Part shown: in pieces, positions 1-8,589 of the stretch
Layout of the letters: every line of letters starts with the position of its first letter
Numbering within the stretch: position 1 is the first letter of the stretch
Source: Bacteroidota bacterium
GTDB taxonomy: Bacteria; Bacteroidota; Bacteroidia; Chitinophagales; Saprospiraceae
Length of the DNA: 64,000 nt
Direction of reading: 5' to 3'
Assembly (NCBI GenBank): GCA_018222965.1
Contig: JAAEZH010000017.1
Span: 38,047-102,046, forward strand
Notes under the pieces: generated by a model
The model's database searches: none
The model's input: the letters and a program-made list of their open reading frames with translations, nothing else
What the model was told of the DNA's origin: nothing
Made by a program: the position numbers and the translations under genes

Positions 1-1015
1 TTGTGCGGCTCGTTGTTCCGCCCTCTGTATCATCTATCGCTCCAAATCTGCTGATGGCTCCATTGTCTACCTGGCGTTGTGGGATTTGACCAGAAGCATC
101 CCAGGTGGAGGTGAAATGCGACCCGGAAACTGTGATTTTATCGTAATTCGCTAAACGGGTGGCGTATTTACCCATAAAATTGAAGCGACTGAGCCCCTGA
201 GGGGATTCAAATGGCCCGTCTGCAAATAAAAACTCAGATGCTATCCAGGCAGCATGTTTTTTGTTGTCAATGAGGTCGAACGCACCCAGAAACCTTGTCT
301 GGTTAAACATGCCTCTTTCAAGTTGAAGGAGGCTGTTATCCAACCGGTCTTTGGTCTGAAAATCTACATAGCCGGCAGTAGTAAAATTGCCTTGTTCGGC
401 ATAATAGGGGCCTTTGCCAAAGTCCACCCCGTCAATGATTTCCGGAATGAGGAAATGCAGGTCTGAATAGCCTTGTCCGTGCGCGTGGGAGACCATATTA
501 ACCGGCATTCCGTCTACCGTTAGATTGATGTCTGTGCCATGATCAATATCGAAGCCACGCAGGAAAATTTGTTCGGCTTTCCCGCCTCCCGCATGTTGCC
601 CGATGATTAAGCCGGGAACCGTACGCAAGACTTCCTGTGAAGAGGAAACCGGATTGGTTTTCAAGTCGATTTCAGTAAAGATTTGCTGAGCATCTATGCC
701 TGTAGAAACCACAACTTCGTCCAGTTGTAAGGGACTTTCAGCAAGGGTGAACGTCTGAGGTTCTTCGAGCTCTTCCAGGAAGTATCTATGCGTTTTATAG
801 CCAAGAAGGCTAATAACTATTGTATCTCCGGATTCAATGCCATCCAGTTTGAATAAGCCAAATTCATTAGTGTGGGCGTGGTTTTGCGATCCCTGCAGAT
901 ATATATGGGCATAAGCTAGTGGCCGGTCGAGTTTGTCAACCACCTTTCCTGAAAAGGATTGTCCAAATAAAAACAACGGATTTATGGTCAGTATAAGTAA
1001 GTATAAATATCTCAT
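1..1015 (-). CDS. TonB-dependent receptor (N-terminal part, cut by window edge)
   Basis: The minus strand is open without a stop from an ATG at 1013-1015 to the window edge, giving about 338 residues. It begins with a signal peptide ending near LFLFGQS, followed by a CarboxypepD_reg-like beta domain (residues ~20-95, ending in LLGYKTHRYF). A plug domain follows, with the typical LDEVVVST, the VLRTVPGLIIG block and an FLRGFDIDHG segment, and then the first barrel strands. Such receptors sit in the outer membrane and import scarce ligands using TonB energy; the ligand cannot be told. The gene lies 23 bp after the TPR lipoprotein and probably shares its transcript. The C-terminal barrel is outside the window. 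Confidence 0.88.
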   Translation of the reverse strand, partial: MRYLYLLILTINPLFLFGQSFSGKVVDKLDRPLAYAHIYLQGSQNHAHTNEFGLFKLDGIESGDTIVISLLGYKTHRYFLEELEEPQTFTLAESPLQLDEVVVSTGIDAQQIFTEIDLKTNPVSSSQEVLRTVPGLIIGQHAGGGKAEQIFLRGFDIDHGTDINLTVDGMPVNMVSHAHGQGYSDLHFLIPEIIDGVDFGKGPYYAEQGNFTTAGYVDFQTKDRLDNSLLQLERGMFNQTRFLGAFDLIDNKKHAAWIASEFLFADGPFESPQGLSRFNFMGKYATRLANYDKITVSGSHFTSTWDASGQIPQRQVDNGAISRFGAIDDTEGGTTSRT

Positions 1016-1038
1016 TGCATCGGGTTTGTGTTTGAGGA

Positions 1039-2268
1039 TTACTTGCTAATGGTCTCAGCCAGAGAAATTAAAGCAGGATCCTCAGAGTTGGTTACCAATG
1101 CTTTTTCCAGATGTTTTTGAGCAGATGCCTGGTCTCCATTTGCCTGATAAATTTCAGCCAGATAGAGGTTTACGGTAATGTTGTCCGGTCTTTTCTCATA
1201 CTCGTCTTTAGCGTAGGTAAGTGCCTTGTCGGGCATGTCCAGCAGGTTTAAGTATAAGTCCGCGTATTCGAGATTCATGTTGTGCCCGTTTGCCACATCA
1301 TCTTCCAGCATGAGGAGCACTTCTTCGGCTTGTTTCCGGGCTTCTTTTTCCCGGCCGGTTAATTGATAGATGACGGCCAAATCCTGATAGAACCCAAATT
1401 CAGGAATAATTGCACAAGCTTCATTCAGTCTGGTTTCTGCTTTCTCAAAATTTCCGGACTTTTTGTCCAGACGGGCAAGAGCAGCTATCGCGAAGGGATA
1501 ATTTGGACGTTCTGCCAAAATGATCTCGAAGTTCTTTTTGGCTGCTCCGATATTTCCGTAGCGCTCGTGCAATTCACCCAGTTGAAGGCGGGTCCAGGCA
1601 ATTTCCTCTGAACCGGGTGCTCCGGCTTCAACAGCCATTTCCATGGCTTCGATAGCCGCTTCCGGCATACCGTGTATTTCCCGTAAATAGGAGATACGTG
1701 AATAGGAGCGGAGATCTGGTCGAATAGAAACCATCTTGTCGGCGTATTTTACGGCTTGTTCGTAATCGCCAAGTTCTACGCTGGCATCCACCAATACCCC
1801 ATAGATCCGGGCATTGTGCGGATTCATTTTTACGGCTTCTTTTCCCGTGTTCAGGGCTTTGGAAAAATCGTGCTGAGATAATTGTACGCCGGCTTTTGTA
1901 CTTAGCGCCATGAAATGAACATCCTCTTCAAGGTCTTCTTTTTGGAGCAATTGATCCAGAAGCTCAAGAGCACCCTGGTAATAATGTCCGTGCTCGCCAG
2001 TGATTCGGGCTTCAATCGTAAAAAGTTGCGCAAGGTGGAGGAGGGCCTCAGGCGCTTCATCCGTCTGCAACTGGCCCTTGTATTCGGCATACTTGTTTTG
2101 TGTGCGTTCCCATTCTTGTCCGTATTGGATCTTTGAGGGTCTGTCAAGCAGTTCCGGTACTTCAATCGAGGAGGTGCTTGTAGTTTGTTGGTCACTTTCA
2201 GGAGTACTGCAACCTATTATCGAGAAGGCAGCCAGTATCATGATGAGGGAAAAGGTAAAGTTTCGCAT
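1039..2268 (-). CDS. TPR-repeat lipoprotein
   Basis: This 409-residue protein starts with a lipoprotein signal peptide (lipobox SIIGC, Cys20), so it should be lipid-anchored in the envelope. The rest is helical with repeated TPR signatures, for example ALNTGKEAVKMNPHNARIYG, YEQAVKYADKMVSIRPDLRS and KALTYAKDEYEKRPDN, spread over residues ~95-405. TPR arrays bind other proteins, and no catalytic motif is seen. It lies between the DUF4331 pair (upstream, beyond a terminator hairpin) and the TonB receptor (23 bp downstream), which suggests a helper role in the same envelope process. The exact function is unknown. Confidence 0.82.
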   Translation of the reverse strand: MRNFTFSLIMILAAFSIIGCSTPESDQQTTSTSSIEVPELLDRPSKIQYGQEWERTQNKYAEYKGQLQTDEAPEALLHLAQLFTIEARITGEHGHYYQGALELLDQLLQKEDLEEDVHFMALSTKAGVQLSQHDFSKALNTGKEAVKMNPHNARIYGVLVDASVELGDYEQAVKYADKMVSIRPDLRSYSRISYLREIHGMPEAAIEAMEMAVEAGAPGSEEIAWTRLQLGELHERYGNIGAAKKNFEIILAERPNYPFAIAALARLDKKSGNFEKAETRLNEACAIIPEFGFYQDLAVIYQLTGREKEARKQAEEVLLMLEDDVANGHNMNLEYADLYLNLLDMPDKALTYAKDEYEKRPDNITVNLYLAEIYQANGDQASAQKHLEKALVTNSEDPALISLAETISK

Positions 2269-2310
2269 GGCAATTTTTTTTGGTTAATTCAATAGTATTC
2301 CACCCCTTCC

Positions 2311-2327
2311 GGCTTTCGCCGAAAGGC
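2311..2327. repeat. GGCTTTCGCCGAAAGGC palindrome copy (intergenic)
   Basis: This is one of eight near-perfect copies in the window of a palindrome-like 16-17-mer. It lies upstream of the TPR lipoprotein gene. Other copies are at 6909, 20376, 39325, 43360, 53099, 57831 and 62040. Confidence 0.85.
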
Positions 2328-2449
2328 ACAAATACAACAGGAATTACTGTTGGGCTTTGATAGCTAAGCGGAATGATAATTAAAGAATGGACTTCTTAGC
2401 TTTCACTGTCATTTACGAGGGCGGAGACCTTTTTGGTTTTACCCCAAAC

Positions 2450-2477
2450 AAAAAGCGAAGCCCCGAAGGACTTCGCT
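2450..2477 (-). terminator. Rho-independent terminator after the DUF4331 pair
   Basis: On the minus strand the arms AGCGAAG / CTTCGCT enclose a 10-nt loop and are followed by a T run, 34 bp after the stop codon of the 685-residue DUF4331 gene. It should separate the DUF4331 transcript from the TPR/TonB-receptor genes, at least partly. Confidence 0.7.
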
Positions 2478-2510
2478 CGTGTTTTTAGTCTGTAGCCGAA
2501 CTACAGTGGT

Positions 2511-4568
2511 TTAATCAATTTTAATCATTTTCAACACCTGTCTGCTGTGCTGTCCACCCAGGCTGGCCGTTGCCAGGTAGGTGCCTGCAGCTAAGTCAGA
2601 TAGTTGTAGGGGCAATTCGTGCTCGCCTTGCGGATACGTTTTGTCAGCAAGTACGCGCACAAACCTTCCTTCAAGTGTAAACAAACGAATTTGCAAACGC
2701 TCGGTAGATTGTGTGCGGAACTTCAGGGTCGTATTTGCCCGGAATGGATTCGGATAGTTTGACATCAATACCGGAGAAGGACTCATGCCGGTTACACCAG
2801 GAGTTTCTTCGGTCGAAGTGACAAAAATTTCGCCACTACAGCCTCCATCACCAGCCCAGGGCATAGCGAGATAGGGAAACGCAGGGGTGAAAGAAGCATC
2901 GTTTTCTTCCACTCCAGTAGTATAATTCAGTACGCCCACCAGGTCGTCGGTTACCGGATTCGGGTCGCCAGCGGTATAATCGTCATACCACAGACCAATG
3001 GCAGCAAGTACAGCACCACTTACAGCCTGAAGCTCAATGCGGGTAACATCATCTTCCAGGCGGCGTCCGTTGGGGAATCCATCCATGTTTGGAATGAATT
3101 CAAGGTCAGCACTGCCGGCATAGGTTGGATCGGTGAGACCAAGCACAGCTGCCTGTATCAAGCCAAGCGAACTAAAGGCCGGATCACTTCTATCGGTTGG
3201 AGGGACGGCCATATTTAAGCGCAACATATCTCCGCCATTTGGCAAAAAGTTGTTTACGAATGGCTTACCTGCTGCAAGCGGGTCGCCCATTTTACCGGTA
3301 GCCAGTTGGTACGGGCGGAAATTGGGTACACCCGTATGAAAAGCGGGCCACAAGTCTACAGAACGAGGCAGTCCCGGGCCGGGCAATAGCAAGGTCCCGA
3401 AGATGTCATCATCCAGTGCAGTACCGTCAAGAGCCGGATCACCCTTTAAGATATAAAGTCCGTCCTGACCATTTCCAAAATCAAAGGTTTGGAGGCTGTT
3501 GCGCTGAACGCGCAGGTCGCTGAATGCCGGTACGGCAGCACCAAATTGCTCATCGTCCATATACAGCGCCAGCTCCGGATTAAAGAAAAACGGATCGAGG
3601 CTGGTGTCGGTTATTTCCTCGTAAGGAGACAAGGAATTCCAGTAGTCTTTCATGCCAATAGGAATAACTGCCTCATTGGTCAGCGGCATTCCCAGCCGGG
3701 AAACCTGTACCCAGCTTCCGGAGTAGCTAATCTCTCCTCCTTCTTCGAGGGTGCGCATCATCGGGCGACTGGCAGATGCCCAAACGCCAATAACGTAATC
3801 TCCATCGAGGATAGTAGTAGGTTCAGTAGGAGCTCCTGCTTTCAGGAGGGTACTGATAGGTACCTGGATGGCAATGGCACTCACGTTCAGACATTGGAGG
3901 CCGTCGCGTGGGTCACCATTCTGGCGGGGTAGGTCACCGAGGTCAAATACACCGCCGAGGTCCACGAAAAACGGATCATCCACGGGGCCGGCAAATACTT
4001 GTTCGCCGGAGGTTGCTGTGGTGATACCACCCATCATCAAATTCTGGTATGAGGTGTTGAGTCCTACTTCCGTGGTGATTGAACGGCTGCCAATATTGTT
4101 TGGAGGAACCACCCCGTTTTCCACGATAGTCGTGAAAGTGTTGCCACCGTCGAGACTTCGTTCCAGGGTGTAAGTCGTTTTCAGGTTTTGTTGTCCGAGA
4201 CGAATGTTGAAGAACGTGGTCGGATCTTCATTTTCCTTCTGGAAGGTGAATCGATAAATAATCTCATCACCCGGTATCAAGGCATCATTATCCACATGGA
4301 TCTCATACCGGATATTTTCGCCAAAACTGTAATAGTTTGGACCGCCATGTGGCAATTGTAAGGGGACATAAGTCGCAATAAGCGTGATCATTTCCGGATT
4401 GTCCGGGCTCCGGAATGCATATAGATCCACATTGTCTGCCAGGGGATCATCGGCAATAAGAGGTGCCTCGCGGTGACTGGATGCTTCCAGCAGGGAAGCG
4501 GCCATTAACAGCGTGCAAAGCAGTAAGCTTCGATTGATGGCACTAATAAATTTTTTATAGGTAAACAT
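2511..4568 (-). CDS. DUF4331 exported protein with T9SS sorting domain
   Basis: This 685-residue protein has an N-terminal signal peptide followed directly by the DUF4331 hallmark SSHREAPLIADDPLADN (residues ~30-46) and YAFRSPDNPE. DUF4331 fills residues ~30-590. The last ~80 residues form a type A T9SS C-terminal sorting domain (SNYPNPFRANTTLKF, then GTYLATASLGG and a final VLKMIKID), so the protein should cross the outer membrane and be attached or released at the surface. It is a clear paralogue of the 572-residue gene 25 bp upstream, which lacks the sorting domain. No enzymatic role is established for DUF4331. Confidence 0.9.
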   Translation of the reverse strand: MFTYKKFISAINRSLLLCTLLMAASLLEASSHREAPLIADDPLADNVDLYAFRSPDNPEMITLIATYVPLQLPHGGPNYYSFGENIRYEIHVDNDALIPGDEIIYRFTFQKENEDPTTFFNIRLGQQNLKTTYTLERSLDGGNTFTTIVENGVVPPNNIGSRSITTEVGLNTSYQNLMMGGITTATSGEQVFAGPVDDPFFVDLGGVFDLGDLPRQNGDPRDGLQCLNVSAIAIQVPISTLLKAGAPTEPTTILDGDYVIGVWASASRPMMRTLEEGGEISYSGSWVQVSRLGMPLTNEAVIPIGMKDYWNSLSPYEEITDTSLDPFFFNPELALYMDDEQFGAAVPAFSDLRVQRNSLQTFDFGNGQDGLYILKGDPALDGTALDDDIFGTLLLPGPGLPRSVDLWPAFHTGVPNFRPYQLATGKMGDPLAAGKPFVNNFLPNGGDMLRLNMAVPPTDRSDPAFSSLGLIQAAVLGLTDPTYAGSADLEFIPNMDGFPNGRRLEDDVTRIELQAVSGAVLAAIGLWYDDYTAGDPNPVTDDLVGVLNYTTGVEENDASFTPAFPYLAMPWAGDGGCSGEIFVTSTEETPGVTGMSPSPVLMSNYPNPFRANTTLKFRTQSTERLQIRLFTLEGRFVRVLADKTYPQGEHELPLQLSDLAAGTYLATASLGGQHSRQVLKMIKID

Positions 4569-4593
4569 GGTCTGTATTTTAAGTTTTCAGTGA

Positions 4594-6312
4594 TTATTGA
4601 TCCGTTTCTGTACCTGCCCAGGGGGTGGCCAGATATGGGAAGCTTTCGCTGAATGGCTTGTCATTCGCATTTACACCCGTGGAGTAGGTCAATACGCCCA
4701 AGAGGTCATCGGTAACCGGATTGGGGTCACCAGCGGTATAATCGTCATACCACAGACCAATGGCAGCAAGAACAACCCCACTCACAGCTTGTAATTCGAT
4801 GCGTGTAACATCGTCTTCGAGGCGGCGGCCATTGGGAAAACCATCCATATTAGGAATCATTTCCAAATCGGCTGTAGTGTTGTAAGTCGGGTCGGTAAGG
4901 CCAAGCACAGCAGCCTGGATCAAGCCAAGCGAACTAAAGTTTTCGTCATTCCTTGGAGTTACTGGTACAGCCATGTTGAGACGCAACATATCGCCACCAT
5001 TAGGCAAAAAGTTGTTTACGAAAGGTTTGCCATCGGCAAGCGGGTCTCCACCTTTTCCTGTCGCCAGATGATAAGGTGCCAGATTGGGTACACCGGTATG
5101 AAATGCCGGCCAAAGGTCAACAGACCTTGGTTGTCCGGGGCCAGGCAGCAGGAGTGTGCCAAATACATCATCATCCAGTGCGGTACCATCAAGTGCCGGG
5201 TCTCCTTTTAATCCATAGAGGCCATCCTGACCATTTCCGAAGTCGAATCCCTGTAGGCTGTTGCGCTGAATTCTCAGGGCACTAAATGCGGGTACGGCCG
5301 GACCAAACTGGTCGTCGTCCATATAGAGTGCTAATTCCGGATTGTAAAAAGAAGGGTCGAGCTGGGTGTCGGTGATTTCATCGTAAGGGGTAAGACTGTT
5401 CCAAAAGTCTTTCAATCCAATTGGAATGACCACCTCATTGGTCAGGGGCATTCCGAGACGGGAAACCTGAACCCAGTTTCCACTATCGGTAGGAGCTGTT
5501 CCATCATCATTCAAAACCCGGGTAGCCGGACGACTGGCAGAAGCCCATACGCCAATAACATAATCGGGATCAAGAATAGAGGTAGGAGTTGAGGGAGCGC
5601 CGTCTTTCAACAGCATGTCGATCGGTATCTGAATAGCAATGGTGTGAACATTGAATTCTGCCAGTCCGTCACGCGAATCACCATCTTGTCTTGGGAGGTT
5701 GCCCAGGTCAAAAACGCCACCGAGGTCTACATAAAACGGATCATCTACTGGTCCGCAGAAAACGGTTTCTCCACCTGAACTCATCATAATGGAGTTGTTC
5801 ATTAGTTCGGAGTAGGTTGTATTTAATCCCACCTGGCTTTCAATAGACCGTGTACCGATATAATTGGGCGGCACAATGCCGTCTTCCAGCATTACCTGAA
5901 AGGTTGCCCCACCATCGAGGCTGCGCTCCATGGTATAAGTCGTTTTCAGATTCTGCATGCCCAGTCGGATGTTGAAAAAAGTCGACGGATCTTCATTCAC
6001 TCGTTGAAAAGTGAAACGGTAGATGATATCGTCTCCCGGTGTGTTCACATCATTGTCGATGTGGATCTCATACCGGACATTTTCACCAAATGTGTAATAA
6101 TTTGGACCACCATGCGGCAATTCTGCCGGGATGTAATTGGCAATAATAGTTATGGTGTTGGGATCATCCGGGCTTCTAAATGCATAGAGGTCCGTGTTGT
6201 CTGCAAGTGGATCATTGGCGATTAAGGGGGCTTCCCTGTGACTGGAAGACCATGCCATAGGGCATAAAAATCCCGCCATCACAAATGTTGTGATAAGTAA
6301 TTTCCAGTTCAT
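4594..6312 (-). CDS. DUF4331 exported protein (short paralogue)
   Basis: This 572-residue protein has a signal peptide (to about residue 22) and then SSHREAPLIANDPLADN, the DUF4331 start signature. It matches the downstream 685-residue protein over nearly its whole length, including long shared stretches such as DPALDGTALDDD and FVNNFLPNGGDMLRLNMAVP. It stops at WAGTETDQ, where the paralogue continues into a linker and T9SS domain. The two probably arose by tandem duplication, leaving one product periplasmic and one exported to the surface. It is the first gene downstream of the sigma/anti-sigma pair on this strand, across a 656-bp intergenic region holding a repeat element. Confidence 0.9.
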   Translation of the reverse strand: MNWKLLITTFVMAGFLCPMAWSSSHREAPLIANDPLADNTDLYAFRSPDDPNTITIIANYIPAELPHGGPNYYTFGENVRYEIHIDNDVNTPGDDIIYRFTFQRVNEDPSTFFNIRLGMQNLKTTYTMERSLDGGATFQVMLEDGIVPPNYIGTRSIESQVGLNTTYSELMNNSIMMSSGGETVFCGPVDDPFYVDLGGVFDLGNLPRQDGDSRDGLAEFNVHTIAIQIPIDMLLKDGAPSTPTSILDPDYVIGVWASASRPATRVLNDDGTAPTDSGNWVQVSRLGMPLTNEVVIPIGLKDFWNSLTPYDEITDTQLDPSFYNPELALYMDDDQFGPAVPAFSALRIQRNSLQGFDFGNGQDGLYGLKGDPALDGTALDDDVFGTLLLPGPGQPRSVDLWPAFHTGVPNLAPYHLATGKGGDPLADGKPFVNNFLPNGGDMLRLNMAVPVTPRNDENFSSLGLIQAAVLGLTDPTYNTTADLEMIPNMDGFPNGRRLEDDVTRIELQAVSGVVLAAIGLWYDDYTAGDPNPVTDDLLGVLTYSTGVNANDKPFSESFPYLATPWAGTETDQ

Positions 6313-6576
6313 TTTGGAAAATTTTGAATTAAAATAATCCCGCCTTCATACGGGCAGTATTGACTCGGATTTTACCTTTTGGGGAGCCTTCGCTCCAAAA
6401 GAAAATTCCAAATAAGCTCTTACAAATGAGATGGAATGATTTGCCTGTAGCCAGTGAATTGGCCGGAACTTGATACAGGCTGAGCAGGAATGGAAAGATG
6501 TTGATGCTTCTGCAGAAGCTTCATTAGGATATACGTGGATTGGGAGGCTGTTGGATTGAATGGTGACTTTATTATT

Positions 6577-6600
6577 AGAGGATAGAGGATAGAGGATAGA
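6577..6600. repeat. AGAGGAT 7-bp tandem repeat, left block
   Basis: Three full AGAGGAT units plus a partial one run directly before the MITE-like element. The same unit resumes in four copies at 6840-6867 on the far side of the element. Confidence 0.85.
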
Positions 6601-6617
6601 TGTAGTGTCCCAAAACG

Positions 6618-6832
6618 TAGGGACAAAACCAGGTGCCGCACCTACGGTGCTTAAAGTGAATCCGGTATTTATTGTTACAAAGGTGTGCCTCCGCTGGAGG
6701 CTTCCTGTAAATGCGGGTAATGGCTCCAGCGGAGCCCAAACCTTTGTAGCATTTTTTGCGATTTTGATGGTAAGCTCCAGCGGAGCGACACCAATTCGTA
6801 GTTCCTGTTTTGACCCTAAGATTGGGTGCTAA
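6618..6832. mobile_element. MITE-like dispersed element, copy 1
   Basis: This ~213-bp segment is closely repeated at 58170-58382. Its ends form an imperfect terminal inverted repeat (TAGGGACAAAACCAGG against the reverse complement CTTAGGGTCAAAACAGG). Inside, 6677-6701 pairs with 6722-6748 in a long stem around CTCCGCTGGAG / CTCCAGCGGAG, and a further GCTCCAGCGGAGC palindrome follows. It carries no convincing gene. No transposase is encoded, so movement would need a helper acting in trans; calling it a MITE is an inference from structure and copy number. The rest of the 6313-6968 intergenic region holds only the flanking repeats described here. Confidence 0.6.
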
Positions 6833-6839
6833 TACAAAT

Positions 6840-6867
6840 AGAGGATAGAGGATAGAGGATAGAGGAT
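6840..6867. repeat. AGAGGAT 7-bp tandem repeat, right block
   Basis: Four perfect AGAGGAT units run just after the MITE-like element. With the left block at 6577-6600 they look like one tandem array interrupted by the element. Confidence 0.85.
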
Positions 6868-6908
6868 GGGATTACCAGGTATTAAGAGTAGAATAGACGG
6901 GAAATTCC

Positions 6909-6925
6909 GGCTTTCGCCGAAAGGC
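6909..6925. repeat. GGCTTTCGCCGAAAGGC palindrome copy (intergenic)
   Basis: This perfect copy of the dispersed palindrome lies 44 bp beyond the stop codon of the anti-sigma gene. The preceding TTCC matches the context of the copy at 2311. Confidence 0.85.
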
Positions 6926-6968
6926 AGAAAAAGAAAGAATGTAAAATTTTAAAAAGTAGAGAAAGTGT

Positions 6969-7757
6969 TTAGCTCTGGCTGATCATGTAAAGCTGATCGA
7001 GCGTAGGATTGACGCTGCCACCTCGAGGTTCCAGTGTGACCGCGTAAGCACCGGCATTTTCCACATAGGGCACTTCGCTAATTCGGGCATTTTGGAAGTC
7101 TATGTCAAATACGCCCATATCTACAGGAACGCCATCGACCAATGCCCAGAGCTGATATTGTTTATCGGTTGGAGGCTCAGGGAGGGAAAGAATGTCCAGA
7201 TAAGAAGTTTTTGCTTGCGGATTAACATAAACAGCTGCAATAGCTTCTGGTGCGAGGTCAGAACCCAGCATGAAGAAGCTTTCGTTGTCTGTATTTCTCA
7301 GGATATTGAGCTGTCGCTGAAGGTCGGTATTCTGCTGATTAATAGTATCGCAATCTGATTGAATCTGAACAACCTGATTTTGCAGCACATTGGCTGCTTC
7401 CGTGGTCATATTCCAGTTGTAATAGAAATAAGCAGCAAGCGCAAAGCCAACTAAGGCCAGGAATCCAAAAAATCCGGCTAATAAGCTACCAGTTCCGCCT
7501 CCTTTCAAGGTAGGCGGAGGAGTGGTGTTTCCACCAGCATTGATCTTTTGAACGATGCCTTCATATACACCTTTGGAAGGTTTGACTTCTGCAGACATTG
7601 CAAAAGTTTCCAAAGCCAACTCAATCTGATCTATTTCTTCCCGTATCTGAGGATGCTTTGCAGCCATAGATTCCACCTCCTTCCGATCTTTGTCGGAGAG
7701 GTCGCCGAGCACATACTGCTCGAGGATTCCACTTTCTATGTACTGTTTAATATCCAT
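6969..7757 (-). CDS. Anti-sigma factor, RskA family
   Basis: This 262-residue protein has a cytoplasmic N-terminal part (residues ~1-60, with LEQYVLGDLSDKDRKEVE typical of anti-sigma domains), one transmembrane helix (~91-113), a coiled-coil stretch (~116-155) and an extracytoplasmic RskA C-terminal domain (LPEPPTDKQYQLWALVDGVP at ~192-211). Its start overlaps the stop of the sigma gene by one base (TAATG), a classic translationally coupled pair. It should hold the ECF sigma factor at the membrane until an envelope signal releases it. There is no zinc-binding HxxxCxxC motif, so it belongs to the RskA type rather than the ZAS type. Confidence 0.88.
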   Translation of the reverse strand: MDIKQYIESGILEQYVLGDLSDKDRKEVESMAAKHPQIREEIDQIELALETFAMSAEVKPSKGVYEGIVQKINAGGNTTPPPTLKGGGTGSLLAGFFGFLALVGFALAAYFYYNWNMTTEAANVLQNQVVQIQSDCDTINQQNTDLQRQLNILRNTDNESFFMLGSDLAPEAIAAVYVNPQAKTSYLDILSLPEPPTDKQYQLWALVDGVPVDMGVFDIDFQNARISEVPYVENAGAYAVTLEPRGGSVNPTLDQLYMISQS

Positions 7758-8362
7758 TATATATACAAAAGGCTGGTCAGAAATGTCAATACCATTGACA
7801 ATCCTGGCTCACCGCCTAATACGGTTCTAAGTTCTTTAATAGCAGAACGAATTCTCGTCTTGACTGTCCCCAGGGGAATATCAAGTTTTTCTGCTGCGTC
7901 TTTTTGTGAATAACCTTGAAAGTATAATAAATCTATCAACCGGCTCTTGTCCGGATCTAGTTTTGAAATGACTTTCTGTAAGCCGCTGTCTGCCACTTTC
8001 ATTTCGGCAGCAGGGCTGTTACCACTATCTACGAGCATATCCAGCTTTTCGGTTTGCTTCCGGTTCTGATATCCTACTAATCTTCTTTTATCGAGGCTGG
8101 TATTTCTTGCAATTTGAGCCATCCAGGTGAATAATCGTCCTTTAGTTGGATCAAATAAGTGAATCTTATCCCAGATTTTCACAAAGGTATCCTGCAACAA
8201 TTCCTCTGCGAGGTTTTGTTCAGGAATTATTTTCATAATCATGTGGAGAAGCGCACCGCTGTAATTTTGGTACAATAATGACAAGCCTTCTTCATTCTGA
8301 TCTTTGATCAGTTGAACAAGTTGACTGGTGTCTAAGCCATTATGTAGAGATTGGCGCTTCAA
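7757..8362 (-). CDS. ECF RNA polymerase sigma factor (SigK-like)
   Basis: This 201-residue sigma-70 family protein has region 2 at residues ~25-95 (including LLQDTFVKIWDKI and GRLFTWMAQIARN) and region 4 with a helix-turn-helix at ~151-172 (YSQKDAAEKLDIPLGTVKTR). It is coupled by a 1-base overlap to the RskA-type anti-sigma gene. Likely targets are its own operon and perhaps the DUF4331 genes downstream, though that is inference from location. The 227-bp region to the divergent DUF5916 gene contains a small TTGAC/GTCAA inverted repeat (around 8406-8421) that could sit in its promoter. Confidence 0.92.
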   Translation of the reverse strand: MKRQSLHNGLDTSQLVQLIKDQNEEGLSLLYQNYSGALLHMIMKIIPEQNLAEELLQDTFVKIWDKIHLFDPTKGRLFTWMAQIARNTSLDKRRLVGYQNRKQTEKLDMLVDSGNSPAAEMKVADSGLQKVISKLDPDKSRLIDLLYFQGYSQKDAAEKLDIPLGTVKTRIRSAIKELRTVLGGEPGLSMVLTFLTSLLYI

Positions 8363-8589
8363 ATGTGGTCAGTCTGAGTTTTTGATTTTTCGCGTGGGTA
8401 AAATATTGACTTTTTTGTCAAAAGAAGACTAAAAGCCGCAATTTTAAAATTTTTCCACGCTTGAATGTCAAATCTATTAACCGGATTAAGGATAAGAGGT
8501 TCGAAAGTTGTTAAAAAAATATCGAAAGCCACCGAAATCTCTCCTTAAAGCATCCTTTTACACTACAAGCTTGTCTCTTTTTTTACCCA

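Noticed and set aside
6605..6832. A 75-residue frame inside the MITE-like element considered as a gene
   Set aside because: The frame is not kept in the second copy at 58170 and the sequence is explained by the element's palindromes.
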